DNA from: Burkholderiales bacterium | GTDB lineage: Bacteria > Pseudomonadota > Gammaproteobacteria > Burkholderiales > JAEUOS01 | Direction of reading: 5' to 3' | NCBI GenBank assembly: GCA_016790635.1 | Contig: JAEUOR010000013.1 | Span: 124,001 to 188,000 of the forward strand | DNA: 64,000 bases | Shown: one piece after another, positions 28,241 to 36,693 of the stretch | Position numbering within the stretch: the first letter of the stretch is position 1 | Layout: every line of letters begins with the position of its first letter | Program-made: the position numbers and the translations under genes | Notes under the pieces: model-generated | The model's input: the letters and a program-made list of their open reading frames with translations, nothing else | What the model was told of the DNA's origin: nothing | The model's database searches: none

Positions 28241-29034
28241 GGCGTCGCTCCGCGTGCGGCAAGCAGCATCTTGTCGTCGGCCAGGCGAAAGCGCTCGATC
28301 AGCGTCTCGACCGTGAGGGCGCGCTTGGCCTCGCCCGCCAGGTCGAGCCGGATCGCCCCGGCGTCCATCATCAGCACCCGGTCGCCGAAGGCGATGGCGT
28401 GCTGCATGTTGTGCGTGACCATGAGGGTGGTGATGCACGCGCTCTGCGCGGCGCGCAGGGTCGCGTCCATGACGCGCTCGGCGGTGCGCGGGTCCAGCGC
28501 GGCGCAATGCTCGTCCAGCAGCAGCAGTCGTGGCGGGTCCAGCACCGCCATGGCAAGTGCCAGCACCTGGCGCTGTCCTCCGGAGAGCAGGCCCACCCGG
28601 GAGGCAAGGCGTTCCTCCAGCCCCAGCCCGACGAAGGCCAGCGCCTCGGCGTAGCGCGCGCGACGCCGTGCGGTCAAGGCCGGGGCCAGGCCGCGACCGT
28701 GGCTGCGCATCTCGGCCAGGGCCAGGTTTTCCTCTACCGTGAGCGCCGGCAGGGTGCCGCGCATCGGGTCCTGCATGACCCGGGCGATGCGCCGGGCGCG
28801 CCGATGTTCCGGCCAGGCGGTGCAATCCTCGCCGTCGATGGCGATGCGGCCCGCGTGCGGCGCGACCACGCCGGAGACTGCGTTCAAGAGCGTCGACTTG
28901 CCGGCGCCGTTGGAGCCGATGACGATCGAAAACTGGCCTTCCGGCACCGTGAGCGTCACCGAGTCCAGCGCGACACGTTCGTCAGCTCCGCCGCGATGAA
29001 ACGCGACCGAGACCTGGTCCAGCGACAGCGACAC
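28237..29034 (-). CDS. ABC transporter ATP-binding protein
   Basis: This is the cytoplasmic ATPase of the same importer. The 265-residue protein has Walker A GSNGAGKST (about residues 39-47), the signature LSGGQRQVLALAM, Walker B LLLLDEHCAALDP, and the switch His in VTHNMQHA. It lies between the receptor (12 nt gap) and the permease (4-nt overlap), so all three are translated from one message. Confidence 0.95.
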   Translation of the reverse strand: MSLSLDQVSVAFHRGGADERVALDSVTLTVPEGQFSIVIGSNGAGKSTLLNAVSGVVAPHAGRIAIDGEDCTAWPEHRRARRIARVMQDPMRGTLPALTVEENLALAEMRSHGRGLAPALTARRRARYAEALAFVGLGLEERLASRVGLLSGGQRQVLALAMAVLDPPRLLLLDEHCAALDPRTAERVMDATLRAAQSACITTLMVTHNMQHAIAFGDRVLMMDAGAIRLDLAGEAKRALTVETLIERFRLADDKMLLAARGATP

Positions 29035-29046
29035 GCGGGCTTTGGT

Positions 29047-30003
29047 TCAGTCGATCACGCTCGCGGCCAGCGCCGCCGGTACTTCGACTTTCCATTGCGC
29101 GGCCTGCTTGCGGCTGATGACGATCGAAAAGTCGGCGGGGGCGGGGCGGTGCGGCGCGATGGCCGCTGGTTTTTCGCCCTTCAGGATGCGCGCGGCGATG
29201 CGCCCGGCATTGGCGCCCATGCGCTCGTAGGACAGCGCGTGCGCGGCCAGGAAGGTGTGATTGCGCACCGGCGTATCAAGCGTGTTGATGGCCGGGATGC
29301 CGACGCGTTGCGCGGTCGCGGCGATCACCGGCAGGCTCGTCTGCAAGAGGTTGGACTGGATCACGAAGAGTGCGTCGGCGCGCCCCTGCAGGGACTGCAG
29401 GCGCTGCGGGATGTCGTTGGCGGTGTCGATGCCGACCTCCGCGATCTCGAAGCCGAATTTGGGGGCGATGGCGCGCATCTCGGCCATGTTGGTCTTGTCG
29501 TTGTCCTCGGCCGGGTTGTAGGGCACGCCCAGGCGCTTGGCGTTGGGCAGCAGTTGGCGCACGAAGGCGAGCGAGGCGTTGAAGTCCGGATACAGCGTGG
29601 CGCCGGTGTGGGTGGCCGAGCCGGCCTGCCAGGACGGCACGATCTGCGCCACCACCGGGTCGACCACCGACATGAAGACGATCGGGATCGACTTGTCGGT
29701 GACCACCCGGATCGACGACTGGGCCACTGGCGTGGTCACGGCGACGATCAGCGCGGGTTTCTTGGACTGCGCATTGGTCAGGAGCTGCGGAATCAGCGTG
29801 CGGTCGAAGTTGATGTGCTGGTCGTCGAAAGCGATGTCGCGGCCCTCGCTGAAGCCCTGTCGAAGCACCTCGGCCTTGAAGCCGTTGACCGCCGCGCGCA
29901 GCGCCGGGTGTTCGCCGAAATTGGCGATAGCGATGAGGCGGGGTTGCGCGGCGGCTGCCGCACTCACGAGGGTGAGGACTAATCCGACCAGTAGTTTCCG
30001 CAT
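29047..30003 (-). CDS. ABC transporter substrate-binding protein (ABC_sub_bind/TrpX-like family)
   Basis: This is the periplasmic receptor of the ABC importer. The 318-residue protein has a Sec signal peptide (MRKLLVGLVLTLVSAAAAAQ), then PRLIAIANFGEHPALRAAVNGF and repeated Rossmann-like segments such as PALIVAVTTPVAQSS and IPIVFMSVVDPV, the landmarks of PF04392-type receptors. I chose the ATG at 30003 over one further upstream because it begins the signal peptide and has GGGGAG before it. Some family members bind tryptophan or other aromatic amino acids; the substrate here is undetermined. Confidence 0.93.
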   Translation of the reverse strand: MRKLLVGLVLTLVSAAAAAQPRLIAIANFGEHPALRAAVNGFKAEVLRQGFSEGRDIAFDDQHINFDRTLIPQLLTNAQSKKPALIVAVTTPVAQSSIRVVTDKSIPIVFMSVVDPVVAQIVPSWQAGSATHTGATLYPDFNASLAFVRQLLPNAKRLGVPYNPAEDNDKTNMAEMRAIAPKFGFEIAEVGIDTANDIPQRLQSLQGRADALFVIQSNLLQTSLPVIAATAQRVGIPAINTLDTPVRNHTFLAAHALSYERMGANAGRIAARILKGEKPAAIAPHRPAPADFSIVISRKQAAQWKVEVPAALAASVID

Positions 30004-30088
30004 GCTTGCTCCCCTGGGATACGCTGTTGTGACCGGGGAGTGTACGACGAGTGGCGGCGCGCCGATCACGCCCATATACTGGCGAGCC

Positions 30089-31045
30089 ATGCCGTCGTCA
30101 GTGCCTTCCCCGGCGCGCCCCGCCAGCCGCCTGATGCGCTATGCGCCTTTTCTCGGCATGGGGCCCGATTTCGTGGCCATGCCGCTGAAGGTCGCTGCGG
30201 CGAAGCGCATCGAGCGCGGGTTTCTGGGCGTCTCGGCGATACTGGTGCTCATCATGGGCGCCTGGCTTGCCCCGTACTGGGCGTTCCGGATCGCACTCAT
30301 CGTGGGCGGCTTTTATCTCGCCCTCTGTGCGGCGCTGGTGGGCGGCATGAAGACGGCCGATGGTGACAAGCCGGCCGGTGCCTGGAGCCTGCTTGCCTAT
30401 GTCGGCATCCTGTTCGCGATCGGCTCGGTCTTGTGGAATCACTGGCTGACGCGGCAGGAGGTGCTCTACTGGCGCTATACGATGACGCGTCCGGCGGAAC
30501 TGGCGGACATCCAGTTCGATTTCGCGGCCGCACCGGTGCGATTCAACGAACCGATCGCCAAGAAGCTCTTCGAGGGCATGGCGCTGCGCTGCATGCTCTA
30601 CACACCGGACGAGGCGCAGATCACCCTGGGCGCCAACGGCTGCTACCTGTGGACGCGCACTTTCAACGGCCGCCCCGGGCGAATGACCGACTTCATATTC
30701 GATCGCGACACCCTGGTGGCGGTGCGGGTCGCGCTGCCTTTTTGGAGCAACGCAGGCACGCATGCGGCGTTGGTCGAAAGGTACGGGCCGCCCGCGAAGC
30801 CGCTGAACCTGGGCGAAGCGCTGGCGGCACTGGGCTACGGCTCGCGAGCGCTGGTCCCGCTGCTGCGACCCAGCATCAGCGCGTGGTACCTGCCGACCGG
30901 CGTACTCATGATGGACGAGCGTTTCGCCTGGGCGTATCCCCACGGGCTGGTTTATTGGATCTCGAGGGACACCTATTGCAGCCCGGCCTCGCCGGTGCGC
31001 CACGGCAAGTCGCGCGACCCGTACTGCGCACAGGCTTCGAAGTAG
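30089..31045 (+). CDS. Hypothetical membrane protein
   Basis: I do not recognise this 318-residue protein. It has about three membrane helices in the first half (around residues 45-62, 67-87 and 100-118) and then a soluble domain of about 190 residues starting near TRPAELADIQFDF. The soluble part contains four Cys residues, two near the C-terminus (DTYCSPAS and DPYCAQAS). The ATG at 30089 is used; there is no strong ribosome site, and an ATG at 30134 could also serve. It is divergent from the ABC receptor gene and converges with the candidate selenoprotein gene. Confidence 0.7.
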   Translation: MPSSVPSPARPASRLMRYAPFLGMGPDFVAMPLKVAAAKRIERGFLGVSAILVLIMGAWLAPYWAFRIALIVGGFYLALCAALVGGMKTADGDKPAGAWSLLAYVGILFAIGSVLWNHWLTRQEVLYWRYTMTRPAELADIQFDFAAAPVRFNEPIAKKLFEGMALRCMLYTPDEAQITLGANGCYLWTRTFNGRPGRMTDFIFDRDTLVAVRVALPFWSNAGTHAALVERYGPPAKPLNLGEALAALGYGSRALVPLLRPSISAWYLPTGVLMMDERFAWAYPHGLVYWISRDTYCSPASPVRHGKSRDPYCAQASK

Positions 31046-31055
31046 GCGCCAGCGC

Positions 31056-32156
31056 CTACGGCCGCCACGGCTCGCTGTAGTTCTCCGCCCCGCTCGCGCG
31101 AATGTCGCTGAGCCAGTCGCCCGCGTAGGGCCAGTCCTCGGGACGGTCCGGGTGCGGGCCTTGCCAGAAGCGCGCCAAGGGGCTATCGCCGACCTTCTCC
31201 AACGACCACGCCTGGCGGCGGAAGGTCCAGCTTTCCGGCACCAGGCGATGCGCCTCGCGAAAGTGCGGGATCGCGGCTGCGTGCTTGCCCTCGATCTCGA
31301 GTTGCGCGGCGAGCGCGAAGTGGGCGTGGCCCAGGGCATGGTCGGCATCGCGTGGGCGCGAGCGCGCGACCACTTCATCTGGCGCGAGCGCGAAACGGCT
31401 TGCCGCACCCTTCTCTACCCAGTCGTGCAGCGCGGCGTGGTAACCGGCCGCGTCCTTCCTGATCTTGGCGGCCTCGGCCATGATGTCCTTGAAGCGCTGG
31501 GGCATCTCTGCGGGCATGCTGAATCCGGGCGGACTCGCGGCGTCGCGCGGCGGGGCGGGCGCTGCTTCGGCCGGGCGCACGATCACGCCGTGCTCGTCGA
31601 TCCACACGCTGCTGGGGATGTTGATGACGCCGAAGAGGTCGGCCAGCACGTGGTGCCGGTCAATGAGGGAGGGATGCTCCGGCTTGGCTGCCTCGATGAA
31701 GGCGCGGCAGCCGTCGTTGCCCAGCGTGTCCAGTCCGACGGCGACCAGTTCGAAACCCTTGGGCGCATATTTGTTGCGCAGTGCCTGCCACACGGGCAGG
31801 TCGCGGGAGCAGCCTCAGTAGGGCGCCCAGGCGAAGAGCAGCACCTTCTTGCCGCGCAGGGACGACAGATGGAAGGTCCGGCCTTGGAGGTCAGGCAGGC
31901 TCATTTCCGGTGCCTGGGCCGTGGCGAGCGCGCGAGCGCCGATGGCGGCCGGCCCGAGCGCCCACAAGCCCTCGCCCTTGGCCTCGACCAGCGGCATGCC
32001 CATGTCGGCCGCCACCGCAGTAACGTCGACCGGATCACCGGCAGGCCGCGATAGCGGGATACAGACCTCGCCCTGGCAGACACCCTCGGGCTTGAGTTGC
32101 CAGCCGGTGCCGGCTTCGAACTCGCGTCTGGAAATCTTGAGTGAGCGCAGCAGCAT
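31056..32156 (-). CDS. Candidate selenoprotein: redoxin/TlpA-like thiol-disulfide protein with in-frame UGA (Sec114)
   Basis: The frame is open over 366 codons except for a single UGA at codon 114 (31817-31815). Before it lie an N-terminal module with KPEGVCQGEVCIPL (Cys27, Cys32) and the start of a thioredoxin fold (LPDLQGRTFHLSSLRGKKVLLFAWAPY). After it the same frame continues GCSRDLPVWQALRNKY and VAVGLDTLG, the active-site helix and next strand of a TlpA/AhpC-like domain, then IPSSVWIDEHGVIV, which carries the expected cis-Pro region. A TPR-like helical tail (about residues 265-320) ends the protein. The UGA thus sits where these proteins carry the redox Cys. A SECIS-like stem-loop starts 14 nt downstream. 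The start has GAGGA upstream. If UGA is read as stop, the product is a 113-residue fragment. A nonsense mutation of a TGC Cys codon is the main alternative. Confidence 0.7.
31784..31800 (-). promoter_or_regulatory. Putative bacterial SECIS element
   Basis: On the coding strand the stem CCTGCC (31800-31795) pairs perfectly with GGCAGG (31789-31784) around the 5-nt loop CGTGT. The stem begins 14 nt and the loop 20 nt after the UGA. A G is the second loop base. This fits the known bacterial SECIS layout: a hairpin just downstream of the UGA with a G early in a small apical loop. Confidence 0.6.
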
Positions 32157-32221
32157 GTCGGGTCCTCAGTCTGGTGGATTGCAGGCGGTCAGAGCGCGGC
32201 GGGGTGCCGAGCCTACGCCGG

Positions 32222-32965
32222 CTACGACGTGCTCGCGGGCGCGACATTGACCCCGCGCACCTGGTACTTCGCGATCAGATTGCCGACGAGCTCCTTCTTG
32301 ATGTCCTCGACGAAGCCACGCAGGTAGGCCGCGCCGACCTGCCGCGCGATCGGCGTGCCGATGGCCTGCTGCACGGCAGTGAACTGGCCTTTCAGGATGC
32401 GCGAGCCGGGCAGCCTGGCCTGGTCGGCCACCAATCGCGGTCCGAGCCCGGCCAATGCATCGAGCTTCGCGGCGACAAACAGGTCATAGGAGCCGTCTAT
32501 TCCGACGGCGCGTTCCAGCGTCGCGTGTTTCAGAGTGCGCCTCAGGTACATGTCGTAGGCGGCCTTGTCGGCCACCGCGATGCGCACGCCCGGGCGGTCG
32601 ACTTCCTCGATGCTCGCAATCGGCGAGCCCGCCGGGACAAGGTAGCTGGCGGGAATTTCCAGGTAGGCCGCGGTGAAGGCGATCTCGGCGGCGCGCAGCG
32701 GGTCGGCGCCGATGAGGCCCACATCCCACTCGTCCTTGGACGCCGCCGCGGCAAGGTCGCCGGGCAGTGCGTAGGGGACGAAAGTCACCGGCACGCCCAA
32801 CCGACGCGCCAGTTCGCGGCCCACGTCCGGCGCGACGCCGGTCGCCTCGCCTCCGGGCGGGTTGCTGCTGATGAGAAGGAAGTTGGCGAGGTTGAGCGCC
32901 ACGCGCAGGCGGCCGGAAGGGGCCAGGTCGGCGCGGACGGGTGTGATGTCGACGGATGCGGGCAT
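32222..32965 (-). CDS. Solute-binding protein family 3 (SBP_bac_3) without signal peptide
   Basis: The 247-residue protein has the amino-acid-receptor fold: LRVALNLANFLL at the start, APDVGRELARRLGVPVTFV, and WDVGLIGADPLRAAEIAFTAAYLEIPASYLV in the middle. Receptors of this family normally have a Sec signal, but here the N-terminus is charged and not hydrophobic, so export is doubtful. It may act as a cytoplasmic ligand sensor or be mis-started, although no signal sequence is visible upstream in frame. It is 65 nt upstream of the candidate selenoprotein gene on the same strand and is divergent from the GntR gene. Confidence 0.82.
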   Translation of the reverse strand: MPASVDITPVRADLAPSGRLRVALNLANFLLISSNPPGGEATGVAPDVGRELARRLGVPVTFVPYALPGDLAAAASKDEWDVGLIGADPLRAAEIAFTAAYLEIPASYLVPAGSPIASIEEVDRPGVRIAVADKAAYDMYLRRTLKHATLERAVGIDGSYDLFVAAKLDALAGLGPRLVADQARLPGSRILKGQFTAVQQAIGTPIARQVGAAYLRGFVEDIKKELVGNLIAKYQVRGVNVAPASTS

Positions 32966-33005
32966 GGTGGTTTCAGGGCAGTCGAGTTGGGGCTTGAAAA
33001 TATTT

Positions 33006-33019
33006 TAACGCATACGTTA
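33006..33019. promoter_or_regulatory. Palindromic operator candidate upstream of gntR-type gene
   Basis: TAACG-CATA-CGTTA is a perfect 5+4+5 inverted repeat in an AT-rich patch between the divergent SBP and GntR genes, about 70 nt before the preferred GntR start. GntR/FadR regulators usually bind short palindromes like this and control their own divergent promoters. Confidence 0.45.
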
Positions 33020-33089
33020 TGATATGCAAACTGCTGCCCTCGGGACGCGTTCCTGCGATCCTGCGCGGGTGGTGACAAGGACGGACGCG

Positions 33090-33785
33090 ATGGGGGAAGC
33101 GCTGCGCAAGGTCGATGACGAGCCGGCACCGCCGCGCCTGGTCGAGACCGCGTATCGCGAGATAAAGCGTCGCATCCTGCGCAACCGCTATCCCGGCGGC
33201 TTCCAGATCCTCGAGGATGCGCTCGCGCAGGAGCTCGCGATGAGCCGCACGCCGCTCAAGGAGGCGCTGGTGCGGCTGGAACAGGAGGGCTTGATCGAGA
33301 TCCTGCCGCGGCGCGGGGTGCGCGTGCTGCCACTGGATTCCGATGACGTCGCCGATATCTTCGAGGTGCTTTCCTCGCTCGAGATGCTGGCCGTGCGGCG
33401 CCTGGCCTCGCGCACCGACAATGCCGGCGAAGTCGCGCGCCTGCGCGAACGGGTCGACCAGATGAAGGCCGCGCTGGAGGCCGATGATCTGGACGCCTGG
33501 GTCACCGCCGACGAGGCCTTTCACCGCGAACTGGTCGATGCCTCGGGAAACAAGCGCCTGGCTGCCGCGGCGCGCACGCTCCTGGATCAGTCGCAGCGCT
33601 TTCGCATGTTCACCCTGCGCCTGCGCGAAAAGCCGTTGCGCTCGACCCGCAACCACGAGGCCCTGGTGGTCGCGCTCAAGCGCGGCGATGTCGCGCGCGC
33701 CGAGGAGGTGCATGCCGGGCACCGCGCCAGTTGGCACGACACCATGCGCGAACTCATGAAAAAGTTCGCGATCCACCATGTCTGA
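33090..33785 (+). CDS. GntR/FadR-family transcriptional regulator
   Basis: This is a 231-residue GntR regulator. The winged helix is at about residues 18-82 (AYREIKRRILRNRYPGG, then QELAMSRTPLKEALVRLEQEGLI). The helical FCD effector domain is at about 88-205, with the metal-ligand type Asp/His pattern in DEAFHRELVDASGN and TRNHEALVVALKRGD. The ATG at 33090 follows an AAGGAC ribosome site; an ATG at 33024 in the same frame would overlap the probable operator, so I reject it. It heads a run of RraA, Bug, RraA, RidA and Bug genes that it may control in response to their substrate. Confidence 0.9.
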   Translation: MGEALRKVDDEPAPPRLVETAYREIKRRILRNRYPGGFQILEDALAQELAMSRTPLKEALVRLEQEGLIEILPRRGVRVLPLDSDDVADIFEVLSSLEMLAVRRLASRTDNAGEVARLRERVDQMKAALEADDLDAWVTADEAFHRELVDASGNKRLAAAARTLLDQSQRFRMFTLRLREKPLRSTRNHEALVVALKRGDVARAEEVHAGHRASWHDTMRELMKKFAIHHV

Positions 33786-33810
33786 TTCCCCGCTTCTATA
33801 AGGACCGGCC

Positions 33811-34488
33811 ATGAACATGCAGCAGGCCATGCAGGGCCTTTCGACCTGCGACATCTCGGACGCCTGCGACGCGCTCGACATCACCGCCGTCACCTCCGGC
33901 GCGATCAAGGGTGTGCACGCCGGCTGCACGCCGATTTGCGGGCCCGTCTCGACCTGCCGCATGTCGGCCAAAGGCAGGATCGAGATCGTCATCGGTACCA
34001 TCGGCCCCCTGCTCGCCGCGGAGCCGGGCGGAATTTTTCTGGTCGATGCCGGCGGCAACATGGAGCTCAACACCATCGGTTCGCTGGTTGCGGTGGTCGC
34101 GGTGCAATCGCGCATGGCCGGCGCCATCGTCGACGGCTGCGTGCGCGACGTGCAGGGCATGCAAGAGCTTGGCTTTCCGGTCTACGCGCGCGGCACGGTG
34201 GTGCCTTCGGTGCGCGGGCGCATGGCTATCGAATCGGTCGGCGAGCCGGTGTCGTTTGCCGGGGCCGAGGTGCGCCAGGGTTGGATCGCCGCGGCGGATG
34301 CCAACGGGGTCATCGTCTTCCCGCCTGAGCGCGTGCGCGAGATTTTCGCTTTTGCCTGGCGCGCGGTCGCGCTGGAGAAGGCGATCTTCCGGCAGATCCG
34401 CGAAGGCGGCGATGCGATCGCCCTGCACAAGGCGATGAAGTACGACCTTTCGATGAAGGAACAACTGACCGATCCGGGAGTGAAATGA
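33811..34488 (+). CDS. RraA-like / 4-hydroxy-4-methyl-2-oxoglutarate aldolase family protein
   Basis: The 225-residue protein has the RraA fold. GAIVDGCVRDVQGMQELGFPVYARG at about residues 110-134 holds the conserved Arg and Asp of the active site, and VDAGGNMELNTIGSL precedes it. Enzymes of this fold are divalent-metal aldolases or decarboxylases for 4-carboxy-4-hydroxy-2-oxoadipate-like substrates in aromatic catabolism; the name RraA comes from a homologue that inhibits RNase E. The catabolic neighbourhood favours the enzyme role. Its stop overlaps the start of the Bug gene. Confidence 0.9.
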   Translation: MNMQQAMQGLSTCDISDACDALDITAVTSGAIKGVHAGCTPICGPVSTCRMSAKGRIEIVIGTIGPLLAAEPGGIFLVDAGGNMELNTIGSLVAVVAVQSRMAGAIVDGCVRDVQGMQELGFPVYARGTVVPSVRGRMAIESVGEPVSFAGAEVRQGWIAAADANGVIVFPPERVREIFAFAWRAVALEKAIFRQIREGGDAIALHKAMKYDLSMKEQLTDPGVK

Positions 34489-35456
34489 TGAGAACCCTCG
34501 CAAGCCTCGCACTGTTCCTGGCCGCCTGGGCCGCCGCCCTGCCTGCGGCTGCGCAGACCTGGCCGGCCAGGCCGGTCCGCATCGTCGTGCCGGTGGCCAC
34601 CGGCGGCATCGCCGACTATTACTCGCGCTTCATCGGCGCCAAGCTCACTGAAACCTTCGGGCAGGGCGTGGTGGCCGAGAACCGTCCCGGCGGCGGCGGC
34701 AACATCGGTGCCGATATCGTCGCCAAGGCGCCGCCGGACGGCCATACCCTCCTCATGGGCTTCATCGGCCCCAATGCGGTCAACCAGTTCCTGTTCGAGA
34801 AGATGCCATTCGACTCGAACAAGGACTTCGCGCCCGTGGCCATGGTCATCGAGGCCGAGGGCCTGCTCGCGGTGCATCCCTCGCTGCCGGTCAAGACCGT
34901 GGCCGAGCTCATCGCCTACGCGCGCGCCAATCCGGGCAAGCTCTCGTACGTCTCGGGCGGCGTCGGCACCGCCAGCCACCTGGCCGGCGAGATGTTCAAG
35001 TCCATGACCCGCACCTTCATCGTCCACATCCCGTATCGCGGCAACGCGCCGGCGGTGACCGACCTGATCGGCGGACAGGCGCACCTGGCCTTTGCCACCC
35101 TGCCGACCATCATCCCGCATGTGCGTGCCGGCAAGTTGCGCGGCGTCGCGGTCATCGGCACGCAACGCTCGGCGGCCGCTCCGCAGTTGCCGACGATCGC
35201 GGAATCCGGCGTGCCTGGCTTCGCGGTCAACAACTGGATCGGCCTGTTCGCACCGGCGGGCACGCCGCCGGACATCGTGCGCCGCTTGAACACCGAGGTC
35301 ATGCGCATCATGCAGCTGCCCGAGGTGGCGCGGCGCATGGAAGTCGAGGGCGAGCGCCACACGCCCAATACGCCCGAGCAGTTTGCCCAGTTCGTCCGCG
35401 ACGATGCGGCCAAGTGGGCCAAGGTCGTCAAGGCCGCCGGCCTCAAGGCCGAGTGA
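34485..35456 (+). CDS. Bug/TctC-family periplasmic solute-binding protein
   Basis: This 323-residue periplasmic receptor has a signal peptide ending near ALPAAAQ (about residue 24). WPARPVRIVVPVATGGIADYYSR, VAENRPGGGGNIGADIVAKAPPDG and YRGNAPAVTDLIGGQ are the standard Bug landmarks. The ATG overlaps the stop of the RraA-like gene (ATGATGA), so uptake and catabolism are co-translated. It is followed by a second RraA-like gene. Confidence 0.95.
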   Translation: MMRTLASLALFLAAWAAALPAAAQTWPARPVRIVVPVATGGIADYYSRFIGAKLTETFGQGVVAENRPGGGGNIGADIVAKAPPDGHTLLMGFIGPNAVNQFLFEKMPFDSNKDFAPVAMVIEAEGLLAVHPSLPVKTVAELIAYARANPGKLSYVSGGVGTASHLAGEMFKSMTRTFIVHIPYRGNAPAVTDLIGGQAHLAFATLPTIIPHVRAGKLRGVAVIGTQRSAAAPQLPTIAESGVPGFAVNNWIGLFAPAGTPPDIVRRLNTEVMRIMQLPEVARRMEVEGERHTPNTPEQFAQFVRDDAAKWAKVVKAAGLKAE

Positions 35457-35512
35457 ATCCGCGCCGCATGGCGCTGTTGTCCAGACCACTATTTTTCCCC
35501 CAAGGAGAAGCA

Positions 35513-36202
35513 ATGAGCAGCACGCCCGACATGAAACAGATGATTGCCGAGTACCGCATGCTTTCCACCGCCAACGTCTCCGACGGCCTGGACCGCCTGG
35601 GCATCAACGGCGCGCCGCACGGCATCGGCCCGCTGTGGGATGCCTGCCCCAAGATCGTCGGCCCTGCCGCGACCCTGAAGCTGGTCCCCGTGGGTCAGGC
35701 GACCGAATCACCGGTGCTGGGGACCCTCGAAGCCATCAAGATCGGCCGCGCCGGCGACGTGCTCGTCATCGACCAGGCCGGGCGCATGGACGTGAACAGC
35801 TATGGCGGCGTCGCCGGGTTCACGACGCGCCATCTGGGGCTGGTGGGCTGCGTGATGGATGGCGTGACGCGCGACATCGACGAGTTCAAGCAATTGAACC
35901 TTCCGGTCTACGGCAAGGGCTTCATCCAGCAGTCGATCCGCAACCGCTGCGCCTGCGCCGGCTACGGCATCCCGGTGCAGCTGGGCGGTGTGACGGTCAA
36001 TCCCGGCGACCTCATCATGGCCGACGAGAACGGCATCTGCGTCGTGCCCAAGGGCAAGATGGCGGAGGTGCTCGAGTTCGCCCGGCTCTTCAAGAACATC
36101 GAGGACAGCGTGATCGAAGCCGTGCGCTCGGGCACCGACCCGGTGCTGGCCCACGACCGTGTGCGCTACGACATGATGACTGCCGCCGGCCACAAGGCCT
36201 GA
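35513..36202 (+). CDS. Second RraA-like / aldolase family protein
   Basis: The 229-residue protein is another member of the RraA/aldolase fold, clearly different in sequence from the one at 33811. It shows STANVSDGLDRLG near the N-terminus, DQAGRMDVNSYGG and GCVMDGVTRDIDEFKQLNLPVYGKG (the active-site Arg/Asp loop). CAAGGAGAAG precedes the ATG at 35513. Two RraA-like enzymes in one operon around one receptor suggest successive or paired steps on related substrates. Confidence 0.9.
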   Translation: MSSTPDMKQMIAEYRMLSTANVSDGLDRLGINGAPHGIGPLWDACPKIVGPAATLKLVPVGQATESPVLGTLEAIKIGRAGDVLVIDQAGRMDVNSYGGVAGFTTRHLGLVGCVMDGVTRDIDEFKQLNLPVYGKGFIQQSIRNRCACAGYGIPVQLGGVTVNPGDLIMADENGICVVPKGKMAEVLEFARLFKNIEDSVIEAVRSGTDPVLAHDRVRYDMMTAAGHKA

Positions 36203-36213
36203 AGGGAGCGGTC

Positions 36214-36612
36214 ATGGCGATCACCCGCGGCAACCCGCCTGGAATGAAGAACGTACGCGCAAGCGTCTACAACCACTACGTGCGCGTCGACAACCCGAAG
36301 AGCCTGATCTTCGTCTCCGGCCAGCTTGCGCGCGACGAGCAAGGCCAGCAGGTCGGCCGCGGCAGCATGCTCGAGCAGTCCCGGCAGTGCATTCGCAATA
36401 TTGAAAAATGCCTGGCGGCGGCCGGCGGGAGTCTGGCCGACATCGTCATGACGACCGTCTACACGACCGACCTGCGCGAGTTTCGCGACATCGTCGCCGC
36501 GCGCGAGGAGTTCTTCAAGGACCGCCTGCCGACTTCGACCATGGTCGAGGTGAACCACCTGGCCGAGCCGGGTTTGATGGTCGAGATACAGGTGATGGCG
36601 GCGCTGACCTGA
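36214..36612 (+). CDS. RidA (YjgF/YER057c) family protein
   Basis: RidA proteins are small trimeric deaminases of enamine/imine intermediates. The 132-residue protein has LIFVSGQLARDEQG, the central MLEQSRQCIRNIEKCLAAAGGSLADIV and VYTTDLREF segments, and a C-terminal STMVEVNHLAEPGLMVEIQVMA. The family's usual active-site Arg in the C-terminal R-x-x-V motif is not obvious here (STMVEV), so the activity may differ from typical RidA. GAAGGGAG precedes the ATG, 11 nt after the second RraA-like gene. Confidence 0.9.
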   Translation: MAITRGNPPGMKNVRASVYNHYVRVDNPKSLIFVSGQLARDEQGQQVGRGSMLEQSRQCIRNIEKCLAAAGGSLADIVMTTVYTTDLREFRDIVAAREEFFKDRLPTSTMVEVNHLAEPGLMVEIQVMAALT

Positions 36613-36693
36613 GGATCGCGCGGCGACGGTGCACGCGGGGGCCGCGAGGCGCGCCGTATACTTCCCCGGTCGTTCACAACAAGAGGGGAGACC

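Noticed and set aside
31056-31793. Reading the thioredoxin-like region as two separate genes (31815-32156 and 31056-31793)
   Set aside because: The second piece would start at a GTG inside the active-site helix with no ribosome site, and neither piece contains a complete fold. One recoded or mutated gene is the better explanation.
31152-32054. Plus-strand 300-codon frame opposite the thioredoxin-like gene
   Set aside because: Antisense shadow with no recognisable protein features; the minus-strand frame has clear domain motifs.
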